Assembly: GCF_016598535.1 (NCBI RefSeq)
Contig: NZ_CP066779.1
Coordinates: forward strand, 3,286,001 to 3,350,000
Source: Rhodococcus sp. P-2
Lineage (GTDB): Bacteria > Actinomycetota > Actinomycetes > Mycobacteriales > Mycobacteriaceae
Direction of reading: 5' to 3'
DNA length: 64,000 nt
The translations under genes and the position numbers were made by a program. The notes beneath the pieces are model-generated. The model saw nothing but the letters and a program-made list of their open reading frames with translations, had not been told where the DNA came from and did no database searches. Shown in pieces: positions 1 to 6,639 of the stretch (position 1 is its first letter; every line of letters starts with the position of its first letter).

Positions 1-504
1 GCACTGGACGGCGACAGTCTGCCCCTCATGGAGTCGACGTGGAAGCGCGCCCCACTGCAGGCTTTGGCCCGTCTGCACCTGCTGGCCGCGGCGGACCTCG
101 TCGAGGACGTGGATCAACTGGGGCGGCCACGATCGGATCGCGGAGTGGGGGAGCGGTTGGACGCTCTCGCGCAACTCGTGACAGGCGGGACCAGTGCGCC
201 GGCTCCGGTTCTGGCGGCCGTTGTACACGGAGAACTCTTGGCGCTGAGCCCGTTCGGCACGGCTGACGGCATCGTCGCCCGTGCGGCCTCGCGTCTGGTT
301 GCGGTCTCGTCCGGGTTGGATCCGCACAATCTAGGAGTCCCCGAGGTCAGTTGGCTTCGGCGGCCGCAGGCGTACACGGACGGCGCAGCTGGATTCGCTT
401 CGGGAAATCCGGCGGGCGTCGGCAGCTGGGTGATTCTGTGCTGCGGCGCTCTCGAAGCCGGTGCGCGAGAAGCGACTTCGATCGCCGACGCGGCGACTGG
501 ATAA
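1..504 (+). CDS. Fic-fold-like conserved actinobacterial protein (5' truncated)
   Basis: The reading frame is open from the first base, so the N-terminus lies outside the window; 167 codons are visible. The stretch HGELLALSPFGTADGIVAR resembles the core of Fic proteins (HPFxxGNGRxxR), but the catalytic His and the NGR part are not conserved (SPFGTADGIVAR). The protein may therefore have a Fic fold without AMP-transferase activity. In mycobacteria the Rv3662c-type gene has the same neighbour, a SerB-like HAD phosphatase converging on it, which supports orthology by position. Its function is unknown. It converges with the 895-1713 gene across a 390-bp gap that probably encodes a small RNA. Confidence 0.6.
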   Translation, partial: ALDGDSLPLMESTWKRAPLQALARLHLLAAADLVEDVDQLGRPRSDRGVGERLDALAQLVTGGTSAPAPVLAAVVHGELLALSPFGTADGIVARAASRLVAVSSGLDPHNLGVPEVSWLRRPQAYTDGAAGFASGNPAGVGSWVILCCGALEAGAREATSIADAATG

Positions 505-530
505 TCTGCAACAGGGCGAGGCTGGAACAT

Positions 531-829
531 AACGAACGGGCGGCGCTGCCGATAAATCGACTTCGCCGCCCGTCAGCACGGACTACTCGTTACCAAGCGT
601 GCTCGGTGGGTTGTGTGGGTGGCCTCGGCGAGGGATCGCACTTTCTGAGGTCGTCCCCGCAACCGGTGCGGGGTCCTCGCTCAAATTGAACGAATCTTGC
701 AGGCCCACAACGCTTCTGCCCTTATAGTGGCTTGTGCTCCGCGTGGGTGCCCTAGTGCCCGTGCTAGGAATTTCGGTTGGGGAAACGGTCCTTCTCTTCC
801 GAGCCGTTCCTGGCCTTCCGTTCTTCCGT
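531..829 (-). ncRNA. Predicted Ms1/MTS2823-like RNA polymerase-binding small RNA
   Basis: This 390-bp gap between the Rv3662c-like and Rv3661-like genes is where mycobacteria encode the roughly 300-nt RNA Ms1 (MTS2823), which binds core RNA polymerase. That RNA lies on the same strand as the HAD phosphatase gene, here minus. On that strand there is a TTGCTG -35 (859-864), a 17-bp spacer and a TACAAA -10 (836-841), giving a start near 829. A 10-bp perfect hairpin (536-545 with 564-573) would close the 3' end, so the transcript would be about 300 nt. No convincing protein is encoded here. Identity rests on synteny, size and signals; sequence homology was not tested. Confidence 0.6.
536..573 (-). 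terminator. Hairpin at predicted 3' end of the Ms1-like RNA
   Basis: Perfect 10-bp inverted repeat ACGGGCGGCG/CGCCGCCCGT (536-545 and 564-573) with an 18-nt loop. On the minus strand it is followed by a moderately T-rich TCGTTATGTT. It could also serve the converging upstream gene. Confidence 0.45.
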
Positions 830-835
830 AACTCC

Positions 836-864
836 TTTGTACCCTGTGTCCGGGCTCACAGCAA
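836..864 (-). promoter_or_regulatory. Sigma-A-like promoter for the Ms1-like RNA
   Basis: Read on the minus strand: TTGCTG at 864-859, exactly 17 bp, then TACAAA at 841-836. It lies between the stop codon of the HAD phosphatase gene (895) and the predicted RNA, so it would drive the intergenic RNA independently. Confidence 0.5.
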
Positions 865-894
865 GTACCAATTTTTGTTTGTGGGCATTGGATT

Positions 895-1713
895 TCAGCG
901 TTTCCGACGCAGTAGCCCGAAGGTCATGGCGCCGGCCACCAAAGCTGCGATTCCCACCGCTGCAGTTGTGGCCACCGTCGTCGTGGACTGCGCCGACAAT
1001 CGCGCGCGAAGCGAGACTGGGTTCGAGAAAGTCAGTATGGGCCAACCGTTTACGGCCGCTTCCTTGCGTAATGCACGATCGGGGTTGACTGCGGTGGGAT
1101 GTCCGACTGCCTCGAGCATGGGCAAATCGGTCACCGAGTCGGAGTAGGCGTAACTGGCGGCGAGGTCGTAGCCGTATTCCGCGGCGAGTTTTTCCATCGC
1201 CTCGACCTTGCCCGGGCCGTAGCAGTAGAAGTCGACCTCGCCGGTGTAATGGCCGTCTTCTTCCCTCATCGACGTCGCCACGGAATGGGTGGCGCCGAGG
1301 GCTCGGGCGATCGGCGCGACGATTTCCTCGCCCGACGCCGACACCACGATGACGTCGTGTCCACGCAGCTTGTGATCTGCGATCAGATCGGCCGCCTCGG
1401 CGAAGACGAGTGGGTCGACGATGTCGTGCAGAGTCTCCGCGACGATGGCCTTCACCTGTTCCACGTCCCAACCCGCGCACATGGCCGTCAGGTGCTCGCG
1501 CATGCGCTCCATCTGATCGTGATCGGCGCCGGACAGCAGAAACAGGAATTGTGCATAGCTGCTCTTGAGAACCGAGCGTCGATTGATCAGACCCTGGGCG
1601 AAGAAGGGCTTACTGAACGCCAGGGTGCTCGACTTCGCGATGATCGTTTTGTCCAAATCGAAGAAAGCGGCTGTCCGCCCGGTATTCAGTCCGTTCGCAG
1701 GCTTGTCGGTCAC
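895..1713 (-). CDS. HAD-IB family phosphatase (SerB-like), membrane-anchored
   Basis: A 272-aa HAD hydrolase of the subfamily that includes phosphoserine phosphatase-like enzymes. Motif I is FFDLDKT (nucleophile Asp19, acid/base Asp21), motif II is the VVSAS segment, and the YAYSDSVTDLPML stretch holds the metal-binding Asp pair. The C-terminus is one hydrophobic helix followed by LLRRKR, suggesting a tail anchor. The GTG start at 1713 is chosen because homology begins just after it; the open frame extends upstream into low-complexity glycine codons. It corresponds by position to Rv3661. It is divergent from the Tad-like operon. The substrate is unknown. Confidence 0.8.
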   Translation of the reverse strand: MTDKPANGLNTGRTAAFFDLDKTIIAKSSTLAFSKPFFAQGLINRRSVLKSSYAQFLFLLSGADHDQMERMREHLTAMCAGWDVEQVKAIVAETLHDIVDPLVFAEAADLIADHKLRGHDVIVVSASGEEIVAPIARALGATHSVATSMREEDGHYTGEVDFYCYGPGKVEAMEKLAAEYGYDLAASYAYSDSVTDLPMLEAVGHPTAVNPDRALRKEAAVNGWPILTFSNPVSLRARLSAQSTTTVATTAAVGIAALVAGAMTFGLLRRKR

Positions 1714-1860
1714 AGGAACGAGGATAGTCCGACAGGCGGTTCGTGTGCTCCTCGGCAAGCGTCCTCTTGCGGCGAAAAACAGCAGTTCAGTGCAGCTCAG
1801 GCTTGCGTTTCTCGCCAATGGCGGGTGTAAGATCGTTGCTGTTCGATTCGTTCGAACTAG

Positions 1861-1925
1861 TTCAGCCCGACCCCCCGGGGCTGAACTCAGACGACCCCCG
1901 CCTCCTCCCCCCATTGGCGGGGGTC
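1861..1925. promoter_or_regulatory. Two tandem GC-rich hairpins in the divergent 1714-2025 region
   Basis: The 312-bp gap between the divergent HAD gene and Tad-like operon contains two perfect inverted repeats in tandem: TTCAGCCC/GGGCTGAA (1861-1868, 1878-1885) and GACCCCCGCC/GGCGGGGGTC (1893-1902, 1916-1925). They look like terminators, but no gene ends here. They could be attenuators or a leader structure for the operon starting at 2026. Otherwise the gap is promoter-type DNA with nothing recognisable. Confidence 0.45.
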
Positions 1926-2025
1926 GTTCTCTGTCTCAGGCCTGTTTCTCCACACCTTCGTAGTTGTCCACAGGCTCTCTCGACCCACTGTTTTCGGTAC
2001 TCGCGCTCGTTCAGGCTCTGCAGTC

Positions 2026-3120
2026 ATGAACACGACGATCAACTCTCCGGAAACCGGAGCTCACATTCTGGTTCTCGTCGAGGACGCGAAGGTCCTCGCG
2101 AGCGTGCGACGGGTCGCTGCGGCGGTGGACCGCCGTCTCGACGAGGCCGAGCATCCCGTGTCCCGACAACAGTGGAACCGGGCCTCGGCGGTCGTATTGG
2201 ACGCGTCGGCTGCGCGGGATGCTGTGGCTCGTTCCCCCAAACGGACGCGAGTGTTCCTCGTCTGCGACGGCACACCGACCGTCGACGACTGGAAGTGCGC
2301 CACCGCGATCGGAGCCGACAGCGTTCTGTCCTTGCCGGAAGAAGAGAACGCGCTGGTCGCAGTTCTGGCCGACCACGTCGAGGTGAGTGGTGACGGCAAC
2401 GTCGTGAGCGTGGTGGGTGGCTGTGGTGGCGGAGGAGCCTCGGTAACAGCCGCGGCTGTCGCGTTGACGTCGGCGGCACGTCACGTCCCGACGCTACTGG
2501 TGGACGTCGACGCGCTCGGCTCGGGCGCCGACGTGCTGTTGGGTATCGAGACGACCCCCGGATTGCGTTGGGGTGCACTGACCGTCGAGGGCGGGCGGCT
2601 GGCCCCGGATGCGCTGCGCGATGCACTGCCGGCAAAGGGGAAGTTCCTGAGGGTTCTGGCGAGCAGTCGCCGCGAGATCGACGGTCCGTCGGTGACCGCC
2701 GTTCGCGCTGTGCTGGACGCAGGCCGCAGTTCAGGCGGACTGGTGGTGTGCGACGTGCCACGTCATCCCAGCGAGGTAGGTCAGGCCGTGTTGGAGATGT
2801 CGGATTCGGTCCTCGTGGTGGTTCCGGCCACCGTGGCTGCGTGCGTCGCTGCCGAGAAGGTCGGAGCCTGGGTGGTCCGACACAACTCCAACGTCGGGCT
2901 CGTCGTGCGTGGGCCGGCGCCGGGAGGCTTACGCGGTGCCGATGTGGCAGACATGCTCGGGCTGCCCCTGACGGCCGTGATGCGCGGCCACCGCTCGCTG
3001 GCACCGATGCTCGAGCGTGGTGGCCTCGAATTGACCCGTGGTTGTCCGCTGAGTGCGGTGGCAACAGCGGTACTCGACGCCGTCGAATCCGGCGCACGCC
3101 CGCGCAGGGCTGCAGCATGA
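2026..3120 (+). CDS. ssd: CpaE-like / septum site-determining (Ssd) MinD-family ATPase
   Basis: A 364-aa protein of the ParA/MinD superfamily group found beside Tad-type secretion genes in actinobacteria (Rv3660c, Ssd). An N-terminal receiver-like domain (about 1-120) precedes a P-loop domain whose deviant Walker A is VGGCGGGGAS (about 127-140); the usual catalytic Lys is missing, as in other members. CpaE proteins localise pilus assembly, and mycobacterial Ssd has been linked to cell division. It is the first gene of a tightly overlapping operon: its TGA overlaps the next ATG in ATGA. Whether it acts in pilus assembly or septum control cannot be decided from sequence. Confidence 0.8.
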   Translation: MNTTINSPETGAHILVLVEDAKVLASVRRVAAAVDRRLDEAEHPVSRQQWNRASAVVLDASAARDAVARSPKRTRVFLVCDGTPTVDDWKCATAIGADSVLSLPEEENALVAVLADHVEVSGDGNVVSVVGGCGGGGASVTAAAVALTSAARHVPTLLVDVDALGSGADVLLGIETTPGLRWGALTVEGGRLAPDALRDALPAKGKFLRVLASSRREIDGPSVTAVRAVLDAGRSSGGLVVCDVPRHPSEVGQAVLEMSDSVLVVVPATVAACVAAEKVGAWVVRHNSNVGLVVRGPAPGGLRGADVADMLGLPLTAVMRGHRSLAPMLERGGLELTRGCPLSAVATAVLDAVESGARPRRAAA

Positions 3121-4298
3121 GTGCGTTGGTCACGACGGAACTGCTCGACCGAGTTCGCGAGCGGCTGACGGCGTCGTCGGTCGCCGAGCCGACGGCGGCC
3201 ACCGTTGCCGACGCCGTGCGAGCCGAGTCCTCCGGCGTTCTGGCGGACACGGATCTGTTGGAGGTCGTCAGGGTGCTCCAGACGGAACTGACAGGCGCAG
3301 GGCCGCTCGAACCACTGCTGCACGAACCCGGTGTCGCCGACGTACTGGTGACAGCGCCGGATCAGGTCTGGGTGGACCGCGGGGTCGGCCTCGAAAGGTC
3401 GGGGGTCCGGTTCACCGACGAGGCAGCTGTGCGTCGACTGGCGCAGCGGTTGGCACTGTCGGCAGGCCGACGCCTCGACGACGCTCAACCGTGGGTCGAC
3501 GGCCGCCTGCGGGGCGTCGGCGACGGGCACTTCGGGGTACGACTTCATGCCGTGCTCGCGCCGGTGGCCCAGGGCGGAACCTGCGTGTCACTGAGAGTGC
3601 TGCGGCCCGCAACCCAGGGTCTCGACGCGCTGTGTGCTCACGGCGCCGTGGAACCGGACGCCCGCGAACTCCTCGATGACATCATCTCTTCTCGCTTGGC
3701 CTTCCTGGTGATCGGCGGGACCGGCGCGGGAAAGACCACGTTGTTGTCCGCCATGCTCGGCGCGGTCGACCCTCGCGAGCGAATCGTCTGTGTCGAGGAC
3801 GCGGCCGAACTAGCGCCGCCGCACCCGCACGTCGTCCGCCTCGTCGCCAGAGCTCCCAACGTCGAGGGTGTCGGAGAGGTGACGGTGCGCGATCTGGTTC
3901 GGCAGGCGCTACGGATGCGTCCCGATCGCATCGTCGTCGGTGAGGTCCGCGGTGCAGAGGTGACGGATCTGCTCACGGCGATGAACACCGGCCACGACGG
4001 CGGCGCCGGCACCGTTCACGCCAATTCGCCCGAAGAGGTGCCGGCCAGACTCGAGGCGTTGGCTGCGCTCGGCGGTATGGATCGCCACGCGTTGCACAGT
4101 CAACTTGCCGCGGCGGTTCAAGTGATCCTGCACGTGCATCGGTTGGCCGACGGATCGAGGCGTCTCGAACAGATCGGCGTCATCGACCGCGGTGCGGACG
4201 GATACGTACAAATCATGCAGGCATGGCCGGACGGCGGTTCGGGTCGTGAGCGGCTCGAGCGGATGTTCCGGCTTCGCAATCGAGAGGTCGGGACGTGA
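3117..4298 (+). CDS. tadA: TadA/CpaF-type secretion ATPase
   Basis: A 393-aa type II/IV secretion ATPase. It has a Walker A motif GGTGAGKTT (about residues 199-207), a Walker B/Asp box region ERIVCVEDAAEL, and the conserved RPDRIVVGEVRGAE and MNTGHDG segments of the CpaF/TadA family. It would power assembly or export of the Flp-like pilin encoded downstream. The ATG at 3117 overlaps the previous stop (ATGA), so translation is probably coupled; a much longer open frame upstream is a shadow of ssd. It corresponds to Rv3659c. Confidence 0.88.
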   Translation: MSALVTTELLDRVRERLTASSVAEPTAATVADAVRAESSGVLADTDLLEVVRVLQTELTGAGPLEPLLHEPGVADVLVTAPDQVWVDRGVGLERSGVRFTDEAAVRRLAQRLALSAGRRLDDAQPWVDGRLRGVGDGHFGVRLHAVLAPVAQGGTCVSLRVLRPATQGLDALCAHGAVEPDARELLDDIISSRLAFLVIGGTGAGKTTLLSAMLGAVDPRERIVCVEDAAELAPPHPHVVRLVARAPNVEGVGEVTVRDLVRQALRMRPDRIVVGEVRGAEVTDLLTAMNTGHDGGAGTVHANSPEEVPARLEALAALGGMDRHALHSQLAAAVQVILHVHRLADGSRRLEQIGVIDRGADGYVQIMQAWPDGGSGRERLERMFRLRNREVGT

Positions 4299-5083
4299 CA
4301 GTTTCCCTCTTGGCCTTCGCGTTGGCGGTCTCGATTGCGCCGGTGCGGGATTCACGTGCTCGGCTCGCTACGTACGCCCCGAGCGTCCGCAAGCCCTCCC
4401 GGCAGATTCCGTGGCAGTTCGTCGCCGCATTTCTCGCGATTTCGGCAACGTGGGTTCTCGGAGGTCTTCCGGCAGGGTTCGCGGCGGTCGTCCTCGGCGG
4501 AACTCTGATCTTTCGCGGGCGGCGCGCGAAGGCGGCCGAAAACCGGGGACTCTCACAGAAGATGCTGCTCTCCGGTCTGGAGGTGCTGATCGCCGAGCTG
4601 AGCGTCGGTGCGCATCCTGCAGCGGCCAGTTCTGTTGCAGGCGAGGAATGTACCGGCGAAGTGAGCGCGGTTTTCCGGTCCGCTGGGGCCAGGGCACGTC
4701 TCGGGGGTTCTGCCGCAGCGGCCTTCGCGGTACCGGATTCGTGCATCGAGAGAGAGTTCTTCCGCATCGGATCCGTCTGGCGGGTCGCAGACCAACACGG
4801 TCTGGCTCTGGCTGAACTACTCGGAGCCGTCCGGACGGACATGTTGGGACGTAGACGCTTTCGTCAGCGCACCGAGGCCGGGTTGGCGGGCGCTCGGGCG
4901 ACCGCTGCGGTGCTGGCTTTTCTACCGCTACTGGGGGTCGGCCTCGGACAGTTGATGGGTGCGTCGCCGTTGCGTGTGCTACTCGGAGGTGGGCTCGGCG
5001 GTGTGCTACTCGTGATCGGAACTGCCTGTGTCTCAGCTGGTCTGCTCTGGACCGATCGGATCACCGCGAAGGTGGCGTCGTGA
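4295..5083 (+). CDS. tadB: TadB-like type II secretion system F-domain membrane protein
   Basis: A 262-aa membrane protein with an N-terminal hydrophobic segment, another pair of segments around residues 40-75 (FVAAFLAISATWVLGGLPAGFAAVVLGG, abbreviated here to its hydrophobic nature), and two C-terminal transmembrane helices (about 185-255). The cytoplasmic part between them fits a T2SSF domain, the inner-membrane platform for the TadA ATPase. The GTG start at 4295 overlaps the tadA TGA (GTGA). It matches Rv3658c by order. The family is degenerate, so TadB versus TadC rests on order. Confidence 0.72.
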   Translation: MTVSLLAFALAVSIAPVRDSRARLATYAPSVRKPSRQIPWQFVAAFLAISATWVLGGLPAGFAAVVLGGTLIFRGRRAKAAENRGLSQKMLLSGLEVLIAELSVGAHPAAASSVAGEECTGEVSAVFRSAGARARLGGSAAAAFAVPDSCIEREFFRIGSVWRVADQHGLALAELLGAVRTDMLGRRRFRQRTEAGLAGARATAAVLAFLPLLGVGLGQLMGASPLRVLLGGGLGGVLLVIGTACVSAGLLWTDRITAKVAS

Positions 5084-5664
5084 CCTGGATGTCGGTGGCG
5101 GTGATGGCGTTGTCGCTCGCGATCATTCCCACTCGGCGCGGCGCTTCGACCAGAGCAGCGGGGATTCTGGTCGCAGACACAACAACAGAAGTTTCGGGTT
5201 CGGTGCCTGGCAAGCCGGATCCACTCGCAGTTGCCGCAAGTCTCGACCTACTCGGGGCCTGCCTGCGAGCGGGGCTTCCAGTCTCCGCCGCGATCACAGC
5301 GATGGCGTCGACCGCGCCGAAACCGATGGCCGACTCGCTTCGCCGCGTCGCCGACCTCCTCGCGCTCGGTGCAGATCCCGACACCGCGTGGAGCGAAGCC
5401 GCTCTCGATCCCGATACCGAGGCGCTCGCCAGAATGGCTCGGCGTTCCGCCCGTTCGGGTTCGTCGCTGTCCGCGTCCACGGCCGAACTTGCCGAGCGTA
5501 GTCGAGGTGACGCCGAGGATCTGGCTGCTGCCGCGGCCGAACGCGCGGGAGTGTTGATCAGCGGTCCGCTCGGACTGTGTTTCCTGCCGGCCTTCATCGC
5601 CTTGGGCATTGTTCCGGTGGTGATCGGGCTTGCCACGACTGTGCTCGGTAACGGCCTGCTGTGA
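5080..5664 (+). CDS. tadC: TadC-like type II secretion system F-domain membrane protein
   Basis: A 194-aa protein with an N-terminal hydrophobic segment, a helical cytoplasmic part typical of T2SSF domains (residues about 45-160: LDLLGACLRAGLPVSAAI, LARSGSSLS-type segments) and a C-terminal pair of hydrophobic helices. It is about half the length of classical TadC and matches the reduced Rv3657c-type protein. GTG at 5080 overlaps the preceding TGA. With TadB it would form the inner-membrane platform. Confidence 0.7.
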   Translation: MTWMSVAVMALSLAIIPTRRGASTRAAGILVADTTTEVSGSVPGKPDPLAVAASLDLLGACLRAGLPVSAAITAMASTAPKPMADSLRRVADLLALGADPDTAWSEAALDPDTEALARMARRSARSGSSLSASTAELAERSRGDAEDLAAAAAERAGVLISGPLGLCFLPAFIALGIVPVVIGLATTVLGNGLL

Positions 5665-5729
5665 GCCGGATCCGTGTGAAAGCTCCTGCGGCAGAGGTGC
5701 TGCCGCAGGTTTCGATTGAAGGGGGAGAA

Positions 5730-5933
5730 ATGATTTCGAAGACGCTCAGGACGGTGTCGGCTAGATTTGCGCTGTTGATAACGGAGGACGACGGCATGTC
5801 CACCGCCGAGTACGCGATCGGCACGATTGCGGCCGCGGCGTTCGGAGCCGTCCTGTACACCGTTGTCACCGGCGACTCCATTGTCTCGGCACTGACAGGC
5901 ATCATCGACAAGGCTCTCAAGACAGCTGTGTGA
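5730..5933 (+). CDS. DUF4244 small pilin-like protein (Flp-like)
   Basis: A 67-aa protein with a charged N-terminus, the motif DDGMSTAEYAIGTIAAAAFGAVLYTVV, and one long hydrophobic helix. The G-M-S-T-A-E-Y arrangement resembles the Flp prepilin processing site (G/xxxxEY), so it is the likely structural subunit, as proposed for Rv3656c. The ATG at 5730 has a strong GGGGGAG ribosome-binding site. A GTG at 5661 overlaps the tadC stop and would add 23 residues, so both starts are possible. A private strong RBS would suit a subunit needed in excess. No prepilin peptidase gene is in this operon. Confidence 0.75.
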   Translation: MISKTLRTVSARFALLITEDDGMSTAEYAIGTIAAAAFGAVLYTVVTGDSIVSALTGIIDKALKTAV

Positions 5934-6292
5934 TGTTGTCCACGAGAGGTATTCGGCACGCCGACGACGGCGCCGTGACGGTGGAGGCCGCGATTGCTCT
6001 GGCTTCCATCGTCACGGTGGTCGTGCTGTGTATCGGTGGTGTCCTCGCGGTGTCGATGCAGGTTCGGTGTGTCGACGCCGCTCGTGAGGCCGCGCGGTTG
6101 GTGGCACGTGGTGATCGTGAGTCTGCGGTTGCCACGGCCCGTCGGATCGCACCCGATGATGCGTCGATCTCGGTGGAGATCGTGGACGGCTTTGCCGTTG
6201 CCGTTGTCAGCGCCGAGAGTACGTTGCTGCCGTTGGTCGACATTTCTTCCGAGGCGGTGGCAGCTGTGGAGTCAGGGGTGGAAGAGGGGTGA
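5930..6292 (+). CDS. TadE-like pseudopilin
   Basis: A 120-aa protein with a short basic N-terminus, then DDGAVTVEAAIALASIVTVVVLCIGGVLAV, a TadE-type prepilin-like motif (G, four residues, E) followed by one transmembrane helix and a small extracytoplasmic domain. GTG at 5930 overlaps the previous TGA and is followed directly by an in-frame ATG. It corresponds to Rv3655c by order. It is probably a minor pilin or assembly factor of the Tad-like apparatus. Confidence 0.75.
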   Translation: MMLSTRGIRHADDGAVTVEAAIALASIVTVVVLCIGGVLAVSMQVRCVDAAREAARLVARGDRESAVATARRIAPDDASISVEIVDGFAVAVVSAESTLLPLVDISSEAVAAVESGVEEG

Positions 6293-6639
6293 ACCTACGT
6301 GAGGACGAAGGTGTTGCCACGGTTCTGGCGTGCTGCGTTCTGGCAGCGATCGTGATGGTGACTGGTGGGATGTTGCATGTCGGGTCTGCGGTGGTGGCCC
6401 GGCACACGGCGCAATCGGCCGCTGATCTGTCGGCTCTCGGCGGCGCGGGCGCTTTGGACGGCGGTGACGAGGCGGCGTGTGAGATGTCCGCGGCGATCGC
6501 GGAGCGTATGCGTACGGTGCTCGCGGAGTGTGAGGTGCAGGGGTGGGATGTAGTGGTCGAGATACGCGCACCGGTGTTGTTGTCGGGCTTCGGGATCAGT
6601 GATGCGCAGGCTTACGCCCGTGCGGGTCCGGTCAGCTGA
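6289..6639 (+). CDS. TadE/TadG-like protein (Rv3654c-type)
   Basis: A 116-aa protein with an N-terminal membrane segment (VATVLACCVLAAIVMVTGGMLHVG) and a small exported domain containing VVARHTAQSAADLSALGGAGAL, a segment typical of TadG-like and helicase/secretion-neighbourhood proteins. It is the last gene of the Tad-like operon; its GTG overlaps the preceding TGA. Its 3' end overlaps by 8 bp the 3' end of the converging helicase gene. The exact role is unknown. Confidence 0.72.
   Translation: MNLREDEGVATVLACCVLAAIVMVTGGMLHVGSAVVARHTAQSAADLSALGGAGALDGGDEAACEMSAAIAERMRTVLAECEVQGWDVVVEIRAPVLLSGFGISDAQAYARAGPVS

Noticed and set aside
5661-5933. GTG start at 5661 for the pilin-like gene
   Set aside because: It is possible (overlaps the tadC stop), but the ATG at 5730 has a far stronger RBS and gives the expected pilin size.
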